DNA of 64,000 nt from Hemerocallis citrina (GCA_017893485.1 CM030365.1:45440458-45504457); one strand, 5' to 3'; shown: positions 23,101 to 33,893, counted from the stretch's first letter. Notes: generated by a model not told the origin, from the letters alone. Numbers and translations: made by a program.

Positions 23101-24185
23101 TTCTGATAGGAAGTGAACATTTCCTTGTCCGAGCAGATATGCTTGGTGGCCCCAGTATCGTACCACCATTCGCGAGGATTGCTCCCCACAAGATTTACCT
23201 CTGAAACAACAGCACAGAGGTCCAGGTCAGAGAGACCAGTGGACAAGTTCTCAGCTATGTGTACATGGGATTTTTCATTTCCTTTTACATGTCCAGATTT
23301 TGAATAATTACTGTCCTTACTGCGACACTCAGAAATTTTGTGCCCCAACTTACCACACTTGTGGCATTTCCCAGCAAACCTCTTTGCAAGAGGTTTTTTG
23401 TTGGAGGCTTGTGGCAGAAACTTCCTCTTCTTGCCCTTCTGTTCATGCTCCACCACATTAGCCTTTTCTATGGACTGATTTCCATAGGACCTCTCAGCCT
23501 TGCGATTCTCTTCTTCAATCCGCAACCTGATAATTAGATCTTCAAGAGACATCTCCTTTCGTTTGTGTTTGAGATAGTTCTTGAAGTCTTTCCACCCAGG
23601 TGGAAGTTTTTCTATGAACGCTGCAACCTGGAATGGTTCGCACAGCGTCATATTCTCTGCAGCAATGTCGTGCATTATAACCTGCAGTTCTTGGACTTGA
23701 CTCACCACAGTTTTGGAGTCAATCATCTTGTAGTCCAGAAATTTGCCGACAACAAATTTCTTGGACCCGGCGTCTTCAGTTTTGTACTTTTTTTCCAGGG
23801 ACCCCCACAGGAGTTTGGATGTCTTGAAGACACAGTAGACGTTGTACAGAGAGTCTACCAGGCCATTCAGGATGTAGTTCCTGCACAGGTAGTCCCCCTG
23901 TGTCCACGCGTCAACTGCTGCAACAGAGTGTGCTTCCATTGGCGCCAGCATCGGGGCAGATTCATTGAGGAATCTGTCCAGCTTCAATGTGGTCAGGTAG
24001 AACTGCATCTTCCCCTGCCACTTTTTGAACCCAGTTCCATTGAACTTCTCTGGTTTTTCTCCCACGCTTATGTGCGTGGGCAGAACGACCGAATGTGCCG
24101 CAACCGATTGTGCAGTCACATTCTGGGTCACCGGAGTTTGGGTACTGATAAGCCCAGCAGCAACTTCAGTTTGTGTGTTTTCCAT
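20151..24185 (-). CDS. Ty1/Copia gag-pol polyprotein, full length
   Basis: 1344 codons from an ATG 121 bp inside the 5' LTR, without interruption. Approximate order: UBN2-type gag (residues 45-235); CCHC knuckle CHKCGKLGHKISEC (273-286); aspartic protease with YDTGATKHIC (342-351); GAG-pre-integrase WHERLGH (484) and a zinc-binding region; integrase core with HTDLCD, RSDRGGEY and NGTAERKN supplying the D-D-E residues (about 543, 607, 645); RT from about 845 with LVVQGFRQ, QMDVKTAFLNGDL and the catalytic YVDD (about 1025); RNase H from SDANW (about 1173) to ADPFTKG near the end. The integrase-before-RT order defines Copia. All key residues I could check are present. Long antisense open frames over it are shadows. 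Confidence 0.97.
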   Translation of the reverse strand: MENTQTEVAAGLISTQTPVTQNVTAQSVAAHSVVLPTHISVGEKPEKFNGTGFKKWQGKMQFYLTTLKLDRFLNESAPMLAPMEAHSVAAVDAWTQGDYLCRNYILNGLVDSLYNVYCVFKTSKLLWGSLEKKYKTEDAGSKKFVVGKFLDYKMIDSKTVVSQVQELQVIMHDIAAENMTLCEPFQVAAFIEKLPPGWKDFKNYLKHKRKEMSLEDLIIRLRIEEENRKAERSYGNQSIEKANVVEHEQKGKKRKFLPQASNKKPLAKRFAGKCHKCGKLGHKISECRSKDSNYSKSGHVKGNEKSHVHIAENLSTGLSDLDLCAVVSEVNLVGSNPREWWYDTGATKHICSDKEMFTSYQKCNKDEQLFMGNSSTSKIEGTGKIVLKMTSGKELTLTNVLHVPDIRKNLISGSLLSKNGFKVVLVSDNFVLSKNGVYLGKGYVKDGLFKFNVMTVIPKTIVPAVPKVNEITPIAYVVESSSVWHERLGHVNVNSMRRLVNINLLPKFKVDNSEKCEVCTEAKLTKTPSRSVERNTETLGLIHTDLCDLKYVQTRGGKKYFVTFIDDCTKFCYVYLLHSKNEALDKFKEYKLEVENQLGKTIKIVRSDRGGEYDAPFNMFCSEHGIVHQTTAPYSPESNGTAERKNRTLKEMMNALLLNSGLPQNMWGEALLTANYILNKIPHKKTGKTPYELWKGNLPSYKYLKVWGCLAKVAVPNPKQVTIGPKTIDCIFIGYAHNSSAYRFLVYKSDIPDIHVNTIMESRNASFFEHVFPCKDTTYPKRTREQGTASTSVDEPEQDTDEPRRSKRARTSKSFGPDFVTAFLLENEPRTFKEVMSMPDAPMWKEALKSEIDSIMQNHTWELVDLPSGCKALGCKWIFKQKLKPDGSIEKHKARLVVQGFRQKEGLDFFDTYSPVTRITSIRMLIAIAALRNLEIHQMDVKTAFLNGDLEEEIYMKQPEGYVVPGQENKVCRLVKSLYGLKQAPKQWHAKFDNVMMSNGFKINECDKCIYIKDTPNGYILVCLYVDDMLIIGSNNDIIKQTKSMLSGKFDMKDLGVADVILGIKVSRTSEGITLSQAHYAEKVLERFKNYSNGTAKSPVDPSLHLFQNTGESISQLEYARVIGSLMYLTNCTRPDLAHSVNVLSRYTSNPGRSHWKGITRVLNYLRHTQSYALHYTRYPAVLEGYSDANWISDSKNSKSTSGYVFTLGGAAVSWKSSKQTLLARSTMESEFIALDKAAEEAEWLRNFLEDIPMWEKPVSTLCVHCDSQSAIARALNCMYNGKSRHIRRRHKTIRHLLSNGVISIEYIKSADNLADPFTKGLSREQVVRSSRGMGLKPMTKEDT

Positions 24186-24306
24186 GTTTTGATTTTGTTC
24201 TCTGAAATTGGGTGAAACAGAAACTATTAGTTATTTTTCCGAACAGAACCTGTAAACAACTTCACAAAATTGTTAGAATCTGTGAGGAAAAATTCTGCTT
24301 TAAGAT
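24186..24306 (-). promoter_or_regulatory. Copia 1 leader with self-complementary primer-site position
   Basis: The 121-bp leader lies between the 5' LTR and the start codon. Two bases after the LTR it reads CTTAAAGCAGAATTT (plus 24304 to 24290), not TGGTATCAGAGC, and no TGG occurs in the first 25 bases. This 15-mer is exactly the reverse complement of AAATTCTGCTTTAAG within the same LTR (plus 24442 to 24428; copy in the 3' LTR near 18619-18633). Confidence 0.75.
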
Positions 24307-24656
24307 TGTTAGAACCTGAATACAAAATAATAAGAAATTCCAACAAAGTTGTGAAGAAGTCAAATACAGAAAGGAAAACAGTAAACAATAAACTTGTACA
24401 GAGTCGAGATTTTGAAGAATCTCTGTCCTTAAAGCAGAATTTGCCCCGTAGTGTGACGGTTACCGGCAAATCGCTTCCCAGGATACAACTGTACCTTCTC
24501 TGAAGATGCAGCACCCTTGCTTCAGAGACAACGAACTGCTGTCTGTGTGTACTCTCAGTTGACAGATATTGGACTCAGAGCAGAGGAAGAAGAAGAGGAA
24601 GACTGAAGTGAAAAATATTTTCTGTATCACCCTGGGAGCTGATGTCTGGGTCTGGA

Positions 24657-24663
24657 TATATAG
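24657..24663 (-). promoter_or_regulatory. Candidate Copia 1 TATA box
   Basis: Reads CTATATA on the minus strand. Transcription would start near 24625-24630 and pass through the 15-mer complementary to the leader. Inferred from motif and position. Confidence 0.45.
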
Positions 24664-24898
24664 ATAAGAGTTGGACTGGAGACTGTTCAGCAGCCATTAC
24701 TCTGTAACAGCAGAGTAATGGCTACTCTGTAACAGCAGAGTAATGGGGACTCTTCAGCTTAGTAACTGGTGAGCCATTACTCTGCTGTTACAGAGTAATG
24801 GCCTCAGTTACTGAATCTGAAAAGTCTTTTCAGTTCAGTAGGGGAAGAGGCTGTCTGGGCAAAAAGGTAAAATAAAATTTTAAGCCAGACTAAGCCAG

Positions 24899-24992
24899 AC
24901 CAGACCAGACCGAACCGAACCGAACCGAACCGAGCCGAACCGAAGCCGAAGCCGAGGCCGAGGCCGGGGCCGGGGCCGGGGCCGGGGCCGGG

Positions 24993-25027
<35 letters not shown>

Positions 25028-25050
25028 GCCGGGCCGGGCCTGGCGCGCGC
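24899..25050. repeat. GC-rich array in the 5' LTR (GGGGCC/GGAGCC/CG)
   Basis: Same block order as in the 3' LTR, with fewer CCAAA units, more GGGGCC-containing units and a shorter CG run. The array has changed length since insertion while flanking LTR sequence stayed nearly identical. Confidence 0.9.
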
Positions 25051-25390
25051 GTGCGCGCATGTGTGTTTGTCATTTTGGCTAAGTCCTCTCTCCACTACAC
25101 GTTAGTGGTAACCCCCGGGCCACGCCCTCTAGTCCAGTTTTCTAGTATATATACTAGTAACAATCTTTCCCAATTTCCGATATGGGACTATCCATTTGTT
25201 AAGTTGGTACCTTTCAAGTACCCAACTTTGGATCAACATTTCTCATTCATACGGAATTCGTTTTTGGCAAGTGAGTATACTACGGAATAGTACTCGATGA
25301 GAGGATCGCAATCCACTCATTTTCCGGTGCCGCCGGTGGCCGGAGCTTGCCGGAATCCGGCCCGGAAAACTGCAAAAATTAATTCCAACA

Positions 25391-26223
25391 TTTTAATCGA
25401 TACCCGAGGCCTACAATTTCCGATTCGACCCAACTCGTATCAACCGGGTTTATAGTTTTCCAAACCAAACCCAAACCTGACCCTATGGGTCTAGGCAGGT
25501 TTTCGAGCCGGGTCGGATTTTTACGAGTATGGTCAATTCGGTTCGGTCCGGTGGGTTTGAGTAAGTTTTACCATTTGTAGAACATTTTTATTCTTTCCAA
25601 TATTTAAGAAAGGTAGCTTGAAATGTTTAATACCTCATCTGTACACATGAAAGATTCACTCTAACAGAAAAATGTAGAAAAATATATTTCATTAAGATTA
25701 CTACCATCCTTATGATGTCTGTACTTGGTACATTAATACTACATAGTAACAAAATTTCAAAAGTAGCATGAAATAGTGAAATTTCAAGCAAAAAAGTTTG
25801 TAAAATTATATTTTCACATGGAATATAACTTTAGGAATATACTTATTTCACTTGAATTTAATACACACACGGGTGTGTATATATATATATAGGGTGCTCT
25901 TCCACTGCGCACACGTTTGGTGCACACTCCGGTGCGCACTCTCCTACAGCCGTCCGATCAAGACTCAAATCATGATCTTTATCGGCCGACTGTGGTTTCT
26001 CTCGCTCTTTTCCTCAGATCTCAGAGGTATAATGGACATTATACCCTTACAAAAACTCCTCTCTCAGTTTTCTGAGAGGTGTAATAGCTAATAATGAATC
26101 AGCTTTCATTTAGGGTTTCTGGATTGAAGGGGATTTCGAAGATAGAGAAGGTGATGAGGTAGTACTAGCTGAATGTGGTGATTGATGTAGAGTTAAAGGA
26201 CAAGCTGAAACTTATTTTTCCCT
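25391..26223. other. Flank of Copia 1; MITE-like start near 25880
   Basis: 25391-25560 continues the sequence interrupted at 18497 (CGGGT-rich). 25560-25870 is AT-rich with nothing recognised. At 25879-25960 a (TA)n tract leads into AGGGTGCTCTTCCACTGCGC and GTGCACACTCCGGTGCGCAC. This is similar in style to the TA-flanked MITEs at 54750 and 55655, but I see no matching second terminus. Open frame 25852-26091 is not supported. Confidence 0.35.
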
Positions 26224-26383
26224 TTACTTCCTTTCTTCTTCGAAGAGAATATCTACAACTTTTTCATCTTTCTCCTTCCAAATCAATTGTTTTACTTCTT
26301 GTGTAACAACTTCTTCTGTCTCTGCTACTTTACGTGTCACATCTTCTTTTGCCTCAAGTACTTGTTGATCCTCATCTTCTTCC
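26224..26383 (-). pseudogene. Glu/Lys-rich coding remnant, part 2
   Basis: The minus strand encodes an acidic, heptad-like stretch (QEEDEDQQVLEAKEDVTRK, then AETEEVVTQEV and further E/K residues). The same wording occurs at about 33190-33275, on the other side of Copia 2. The two form either one interrupted sequence or a local duplication. It is not a domain I recognise; it may be an extra reading frame of the Copia-like element whose LTR is at 33908-35010. Confidence 0.35.
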
Positions 26384-28185
26384 TGCAAGAAAAAATTAGG
26401 GCTTATTAAGGCATCTAACACACGCAGCGGAAGCGATCTAATCGCGCAATCAATACTGCAATACAAAATATTTTTTCCAATAGCTAGAATCACAATGAAT
26501 CAAAATGAGTTCGATCTAAACAAAATGTTTTGCATTACTTTTGACAGAACAAGAAGGCCAATGTAGAGATCGAGTTCTATCTTTAGAATTCCAACCTACT
26601 TGGAAATCGATGCAAAGAACTCTTTTGCGGTGGTTTCAGTAATGAGATGCTCAAGTGTTCATCCTCCAATGGTGATCCATGCCCATCCTTTCTTGGAATA
26701 CTGTCATCATCTGTTTCTAACTCTCTTTTAATTTGTATGAGAATGAGTCTATATCTGCTCATATTTTCTTGCATAAAGAGGAAGAACTCTTCTTCCCTAT
26801 TTATAGGGGATTGGAGATCATATCTTTTTATGGTACGTAATCCTTTTTTATATCAAAAGATATTCACAAAACATTTTTCCATATAATTATTAACCATAAT
26901 AAGATATCTTCGTATCTCTTAGTTAAGGTATTATATCATCTCAAATATTTCTTAGTTATAAATTCAAATATTCTAACAATTGAAATATTCTACAAAGAGA
27001 GTAATCATCATTTAATCATGATGAACAAAATTTATTTATCTCATAAACAAATTGACAACCATATGACATTTGTGTTAGCAGAACTATTTTTCATATTTAA
27101 TATATCTTCATATATCAGATTATTTGATTCCGAAATTTATCAAATAAAATTCCAAATTAAAATTTTCAAGAAAAAACTTGTATTGCATGTGACTCAATGG
27201 GCCTCTCATTAAGCTGGCAGTGAGGATATTAAACATCTTTATTTCTCCAGAAGTCATGAGTGACGTCTAGAAAAGTGTCATGATAGCCCAAATAATGTGA
27301 GTTTGATTACTAAAATCAATTGTTCCCTTTAGCGATTAGTTCCCGTCAATTAAATCCTCCAATCATACAATGTCTCGAAAAAGCTTAGTGTACGGATTAA
27401 TGTCAAAACAAAACCACTTAATCATGTGTGTGTGATACGTTAGTGATCGACTCAAATGAATGCTTAGAACTCCTTTCTAAAATTCATTTTGCTATGGTCA
27501 TATACTTCCCGAGTCAACATTTTACAGAATCACATAGGTCATTCTCTTCTTCGAATAGAAGTGATTGATTCCTTATTGATTGCTCACCCACTTTAATTAA
27601 AGTCTCACTATGTCCAGAATACCCTACACATGTCTTAGAAAGTCATGCCAAGAAATAACCAAAGCATAGATTGACAGGCATAAAATGCTATGACAAACTC
27701 TGGTCTTAGGATTACATATACCCACTATCACTCAGTGAATTATCTATTGACATTCATTTGCACTTTCCAGTAGATATTCCTTTTAGTGAGCAAGTTCAGT
27801 GAACTAAACTGTTTAGCACATACACTCTTATAATTAAGTCACTATATAAATAATTGTGAGATCAATTATCCTCTACATTAGAGCATATAACGAGTGTACT
27901 AATCATACCGGAATCATGAATGCCCAATCTCGGTTATCCTATGACTAGGAACATTTTAGATTAATTATATTAAGTTTAGGTCTCAATGGCATGATCTCAT
28001 CATGCCTCTAAACCCATTTAATTAACTTGTGGAATTCATAATAATAGTAAATAAATTACATAAATAAGAATAAGCAGCTTATGATGAATAAAACGCCTCG
28101 TACAACTTTATTAATTATGAAAAATGTTTACTAGAGATTTGTCAATTACATTGCATGTGATTGACTATAAGGAACATTCCTAACA
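26384..28185 (-). mobile_element. 3' LTR of Copia 2
   Basis: 1802 bp. The minus strand starts TGTTAGGAATGTTCC at 28185 and ends TTTTCTTGCA at 26384. CTATAAATAG at 26798-26807 (minus strand) is a good TATA box; the equivalent in the other LTR is at 31633-31642. No gene lies inside; open frames here are short. Confidence 0.85.
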
Positions 28186-31100
28186 ATCTCCCACTTGCAC
28201 TACAGCCAATCGCCCCTATATTTAACACCCATGCTATTAAGATGGTGATCAAACTGTTGTGTCATTGCCTTAGTGAAATGATCTGCTGTGTTGTTTGTTG
28301 TATTGACACGTTCAATGCTAACATCACCCCTCCTAATGATTTTCTTGATGAGGTGATATCGCCGAAGGATGTGCATAGATCTTTGATGAGATCTGGGTTC
28401 CTTAGCTTGGGCAACAACTCTAGTGTTGTCGCAATCGAGAGGAATTGGCTGTTTTACTGCCGGAACCACTCACAACTTAGTGATGAACTTCTTCATCCAC
28501 ACCGCTTCTTTGACAGCTTCGCTTGCAGCAATATATATCAAACTTCATTGACTGAATCAGCTATTGTTTGCTTCTTGGAACTCTTCTAACTTACTGCACC
28601 ACCATTCATGGTAGACACATACCCCGCAATAGATTTACTCACATTCAGATCTGACTAGAAACTAGAATCGGTATGGCCTTCCAATTCTATGTTAGACACG
28701 CCATATATATGAAAAACATCTCTAGTCCTTCTCAAGTGTTTGAGAATGTTTTTCACCGCTCTCCAGTGTTCGTTTCCATGGTCTGACTGGAACCTGCTTA
28801 CAATGTCTAAAGTATATGCAACATCAGATCTGGTACATAGCGTACCATACATGATCGACCCAATGGCCGATGCATATGGGATGGATTTCATCCTCTATCT
28901 TTCTTCATGTGTCTTTGGAGACTTCCTCCATGAAAGATGTATGTCATGTCTTACCGGTAAGTAACTTCTCTTACTATATTCCATGCTGAACTTAACACGG
29001 TGTTTATGAAACCCGGACTAAGATAACTCAAGCATCTTTTTTAGTTCTATCTCTATACGTCCTTATTCCTTGAATATAGGTTGTTTATCCCAAGTCCTTC
29101 ATGGAGAAATTTGTGGAAAGCCAAGTTTTAATCGACTGCAACATCGGGATATCATTTCCACTGATGAGTATTTCGTCCACATACAATACCAAAAAAGTAA
29201 CCACACTCTCACTAACTTTCTTGTATACACAAGGTTTGTCAATGTTTAAGATAAAATCAACTAATTTGATTGTCTCATCAAAACGGATATTTCAAATACT
29301 TGACGCATGCTTTAACCCATACATGGATTTATGCAGTTTGCATACTTTTGTTTTCTCTACATTAGAGACAAAACCTTATGGCTGTGTCATATAAACTTTT
29401 TCCTCTAAATCGCGATTTAAGAAAGCATTTTTGACATCCATCTGTCATATCTCATAGTCGTAATATGACGCTCAGACCAGTAAAATTCTAATGGACTTAA
29501 GTATTGCTACTAGCGAGAAGGTTTCATCATAGGCAACACCTTAAATTTGTCTAAAACCTTATGCCACTAGCCTGGCCTTATAGATCTCCACCTTACCATC
29601 AGCTCCGATCTTTCTCTTAAATCTATGTTTTCATCCAAAGGGTATTACCCCTTTAGGTGCTTCCACCAAAGTCCATACTTTTTTTTGGAATGCATAGAGT
29701 CCATTTCAGGTTTCATGGTTTCCTGCATTTTTTGTTTCTTCCAAATAAGTTTGTGGGACATCAATTCAAAATTATCTGTGTCATTCTTAATGACTACATT
29801 CAATCTATTTGGTGCATTTTGCAATCACATAGACTTTGGAGGATTTTTTAGGAATTTTATAAGGTGCGACTGGTTAAGGAATATTTTGTAGACTTTCCAC
29901 AACTCTTTGTGAGTATGATTGTCGGTCTTTAACATCACTAAGTTCAATATTTCTCCCACTACCCCTTTCTTGAATAAACTCAATTTCCAATAAGTTTTCA
30001 TGTTTACTAACAAATACTTGTTGTTTAGTTGAGGAGTATAAATAGACTCCTATAGTTTCTTTAGGATAACCCACAAATCTATTTTTCTCAGATTTTGCAT
30101 CGAGTTTGTCTACATCTAATTTCTTCACATAAATAGGACAACCCAAATCTTAACATGTTTAAGAGTTGGTTTCTTTCCTCACCATAACTCGTAGGGAGTA
30201 TTCGATACAGATTTTGTTGGTACCTTATTTAGGAATACGAAGTGGTCTTTATAGCATATCCCCAAAAGGACATCATGGATCGCGTCATGTCTAACAATGT
30301 GTGATTTTTTCTTACTGCTACACCGTTAAGCAGAGGTGTTGTAGGCGGATTCCATTAAGAGAGAATCACATTCTCTTTGAGATTATTAAGCAATTCATTG
30401 GATAAGTACTCACCACCTCATTCCGACCGAAGTACTTTAATACTCTTGCCAGTTTATTTCTTAATTTCAAACATATACTCCTTTAATTTTTCAAAAGATT
30501 CAGGTTTGTAATTCATTAAATATACATGTACGAATGTTGAAAATTCATCTGTAAATGTTATATAATAAGAGTGTCCACCTTTGGCTTGAACTGTCATTGG
30601 TCCACATACATCTGTGTGAATCAACTCTAACAATTCAGTGGCACGCATTCCACTTCTAGTAAATTGAGTTTTACTCATCTTTCCTTTAAGATAGGATTCG
30701 AAGTTGGAAGTGATTCAAAATCATAGTCACTTAAATAGAGACCTTTATGCAAATTGTTAATTCTATTCTTATTTATATGACCAAATTTTTAAGTGTCGGA
30801 GATAAGTTTGCTTATTAATCTCATATCTTTTTTTTTCTTTTAAAGTGTGTTCCATATGAAATACATTATCATCAAAATTTAGAATTTCTAGCCTATTATC
30901 AATATTCCCTGTACCGAATGATAAATAGAACAACCATTGATCTTAAATAAAATCTTGTTCAAGCAACATAGGAACAAAGATAATATTTCTTATTAAACTT
31001 TGAACATAATAATAATTATGCAATTCAAAATGTTTTCCTGAGGGTAAACAAATACAAAAATATCCTACACTAAGGAAGCAACTTTTGCTTCATTTCCAAC

Positions 31101-31490
31101 ATTCATCTCGCAGTCACCCTTTTGCATCACTCTACTTCTTCTCAACCCCTGCAACAAATTACAGATATCATATCGAGCAGTCCTACTATGCTCGCCATAC
31201 AACTCCTTACAACTCCTTGAGGTGAAGTAGAATGAATTTACCATTCATCTGCTCATGCTGGCTTTGCAACTCATTGCTCACGGAGACCAGCATAATACAT
31301 TGCGCCCGGACGTTGTCACTTTTTCACTTATCATAAGCGACAATTTATTCTCTTGTTGCATCAAGTTCTACTAGTGCTACAAGAGCATGAGAATCAATTA
31401 TGTAGGAGATCTCCTGAATGAGAACAATTATGAAATTCCTTAACCGATCAACAAAGTTTGGTCCAGTCATCTTGTTTGGTCCAGACATCT
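28186..31490 (-). pseudogene. Copia gag-pol remnants of Copia 2
   Basis: Frameshifted and stop-ridden, but readable in order on the minus strand. Gag N-terminus at about 31480-31200 (TGPNFVD, LVSVSNELQSQHEQM). Integrase piece at 30678-30454 (LIHTDVCGPMTVQAKGGHSY). C-terminal integrase at 30146-29874. RT at about 29500-29080 (QMDVK...AFL, SMYGLK, and YVDE where YVDD is expected). RNase H region at 28891-28655 and 28469-28200 (TKAMT near the end). Gag joins directly to LTR sequence at 31490, so the leader, primer site and 272 bp of LTR are deleted. Inactive. Confidence 0.85.
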
Positions 31491-33011
31491 TGTTCATCCT
31501 CCAACGGTGATCCATGTCAAACCTTTCTTGGAATATTGTCGTCCTTTCTTTTTAACTCAATTTTGATTACTATGTGAATGAATTTATATCTTCTCTTGTT
31601 TTCTTGTGTAAAGAGAAAGAACTATTCTTTCCCTATTTATAGTGGATTGGAGGCCATATCTTTATATGGTATGTAATCTTTTTTCATATCAAAAGATATT
31701 CACAAAAGATTTGTTCATAAAATTATTAACCATAATTTGATATCTTCATATCTCTTAGTTAAGGTATTATATCATCTCCAGTATTTATTTGTTATGAATT
31801 CAAATATTCCAAGTATTGAAATATTGTATAAAGTGAGTATTCATCATGTAATCATGATGAACAAAATCTATTCATCTCATAAATAAATTGTCAACCATAT
31901 GACATTTCGTGCTAGCAAAACTAGTTGTCATATTTAATACTTCATATATCAAATTATTCGATTTCGAACTTTATCAAATAAAATTTCAAATTGAATCCCA
32001 GAAAAAGCTTGTATTGCATAGGACCCATTGGGCCTCGCATTAAGCCGATAGTGGATATATTAAACTTCTTCATTTCTCCACAACTCATGAGTGACGTCTA
32101 GCAAAGTGTCATGACTACCCAGATATTGTAAGTTTGATTACTGAAATCAATTGTACTCTTTAGCGATTAGTTCTCATACAATTTAATCCTCCGAACACAC
32201 AATGTCCCCAAAAAACTTAAGGTACAGATTAACGTCAAAACGTAACCACTTAATCACATGTATCTGATACGTTAGTGATTGACTCAAATGAATACTTAGA
32301 AACTCTTTTCTAAAAGTCATTTTACTATGGTCATAGATGTCCCGAGTCAACACTTTATAGAATCACATTGGTAATTTCCTTTTTCTAATAGAAGTGATTG
32401 ATTTCTTATTAATTGCTCAACAACTTCGATGAAACTTTCAATATGCCCAGAATACCCTACACATGTCTTAGAAAGTCATGTTAATAAATAAACCAAAGTG
32501 TATATTGACAAACACAAAATGCTATGACAATCTCAGGTCTTAGGATCTTGTACCCACTATCACCCATGAATTATCTATTGACATTCATTTGTACTTTCCA
32601 TATTCTATTTAGTGAGTCAGTTTAGTGAACTAAATAGTTTAGCACCTACACTCTTATATTAATGTCTTTAAATAAATAATTGTAAGATAAATTATTCTCT
32701 ACTACAGAGCATATGACGAGTGTACTAATCTTAACAGCATCACCAATGTCCAATCTCGGTAATCCTATATCTATGAACATTTTAGATTAATTATATTAAG
32801 TTTATGTCTCACTAACATGATCTCATCATGCGACTAAACCCATTTAATCAGTCCATGGATTTCATCATAACAGTAAATAAATTACATAAATAAGAATAAG
32901 CAGCATATGATGAATAAAATGCCTCATTCAACATTATTAATCACGAATAATTTTTACAAGAGAATTGTCAATTACATCTCATGTGATTGACTCTAAGGCA
33001 CATTCCTAACA
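31491..33011 (-). mobile_element. 5' LTR of Copia 2, missing its 3' part
   Basis: About 1.52 kb matching 26656-28185 of the other LTR. It lacks the counterpart of 26384-26655. Just beside the breakpoint, 31456-31494 holds a two-copy repeat of TTTGGTCCAG.CATCTTG (21 bp). Confidence 0.85.
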
Positions 33012-33893
33012 CTTCCATCTCTTACTTCTTGTTTCACATCTTTTTCAGACTCTAATTTTTCACACTTTATCTCTTCCTTATCCTTTTCTTCTTTTACCTC
33101 TTATTTTTCATCATTTCATTCAAAGTTTTTTTTCTTTTTCTATTACTTTTCATCTCTTAATCACCTTCGACTATCTTACATTCAGTCTTTGCAACAATTT
33201 CTTCCATCTCTGCTGCTTTATTTGTCACATCTTCTTTCACCTCAAGTACTGATTGTTCCTCATCTTCTTCCATCTCTACTCCTTAATTTACATCTTCTTC
33301 ATACTTAAAATTTTCTTACTTCATCTCTTCCGTATCCTTTTCTTCCTCTACCTTTTCTTTTTCAGCCTTTTCTTTCAAAGTTTCATCTATTTCTATTACT
33401 TTTCATTTCTTCATCTCCTTCAACTGACCCACATTTAGTTTCTACAACTATATCTTTTCCAAGAATTTTCTTTTCTTCAAACTCATCATCTTGACATTGA
33501 TAATTTTCGTCCACATCATCATCATATATGTTCAGAATTAATATCGTAGATATCATTAAATTAGTATTCGGTATGCAGAAAAATCATATCTTTATTATAT
33601 CTTGTGAGCTCCTCAAGTTTCTCCCAAACTTCTGTTGGAGACTTCATCCCTTCAACTAACTTAGATTACTTCCAATTTATATCTTGATCGTCATAAATCT
33701 CCTCATATGCTATGAATTTCAAAATATAAATTTCTCATGACGCTCCAGCTTATGTAATTTGATTAATTCAACTTCTCCAACCACATGTCTTCTATAACTC
33801 TAACAACGGTCACACGATCTTCTAACTCTGACTTTTACACGATCTTCCGGCTCTGAGCTTCTATCATGGATATCTACCTCTGACAGATCTTCC
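33012..33893 (-). pseudogene. Glu/Lys-rich remnant part 1 and gag-like remnant
   Basis: 33012-33470 is TC-rich on the plus strand, so the minus strand encodes repetitive E/K/D-rich protein, partly the same as 26224-26383. At 33470-33893 the minus strand shows scattered gag-like phrases (VELIKLHKLERHEKF, GMKSPTEVWEKLEEL) between stops. It directly follows a tRNA-Met primer site, the normal place for a Copia gag. Assignment is tentative. Confidence 0.35.

Larger units (their letters stand above)
18498..25390 (-). mobile_element. Complete Ty1/Copia retrotransposon (Copia 1)
   Basis: A 6.9-kb element bounded by direct LTRs and a perfect 5-bp target duplication TTTTA (18493-18497 and 25391-25395). 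In minus-strand order it has the 5' LTR (25390-24307), a 121-bp leader, one uninterrupted gag-pol frame (24185-20151), a 3' untranslated stretch, a polypurine tract and the 3' LTR (19548-18498). LTRs differ by a few substitutions, a 25-bp duplication and repeat-array length. The intact frame and similar LTRs indicate a recent and possibly competent copy. The primer-site position has no tRNA-Met motif. Confidence 0.95.
24307..25390 (-). mobile_element. 5' LTR of Copia 1
   Basis: 1084 bp, with the same termini as the 3' LTR. It carries an additional 25-bp copy of CTACTCTGTAACAGC... at 24722-24746 and a differently sized GC-rich array (about 24899-25050). TATATAG at 24657-24663 (minus strand) is the better candidate TATA box, being close to the paired palindromes and leaving about 320 bp of transcribed LTR. 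TATATATA at about 25146-25153 is an alternative. Confidence 0.95.
26384..33011 (-). mobile_element. Decayed Ty1/Copia retrotransposon (Copia 2)
   Basis: 6.6 kb between perfect CTTCC target duplications (26379-26383 and 33012-33016). Minus-strand order: 5' LTR (33011 to 31491, lacking its end), gag-pol remnants, polypurine tract GTGCAAGTGGGAGATTG (28202 to 28186), 3' LTR (28185 to 26384). LTRs are clearly homologous but diverged by many substitutions and indels, so the insertion is much older than Copia 1. Confidence 0.9.

Noticed and set aside
23565..24215. 216-codon plus-strand frame opposite the Copia polyprotein
   Set aside because: Antisense shadow of a well-supported coding region; no recognisable domain.
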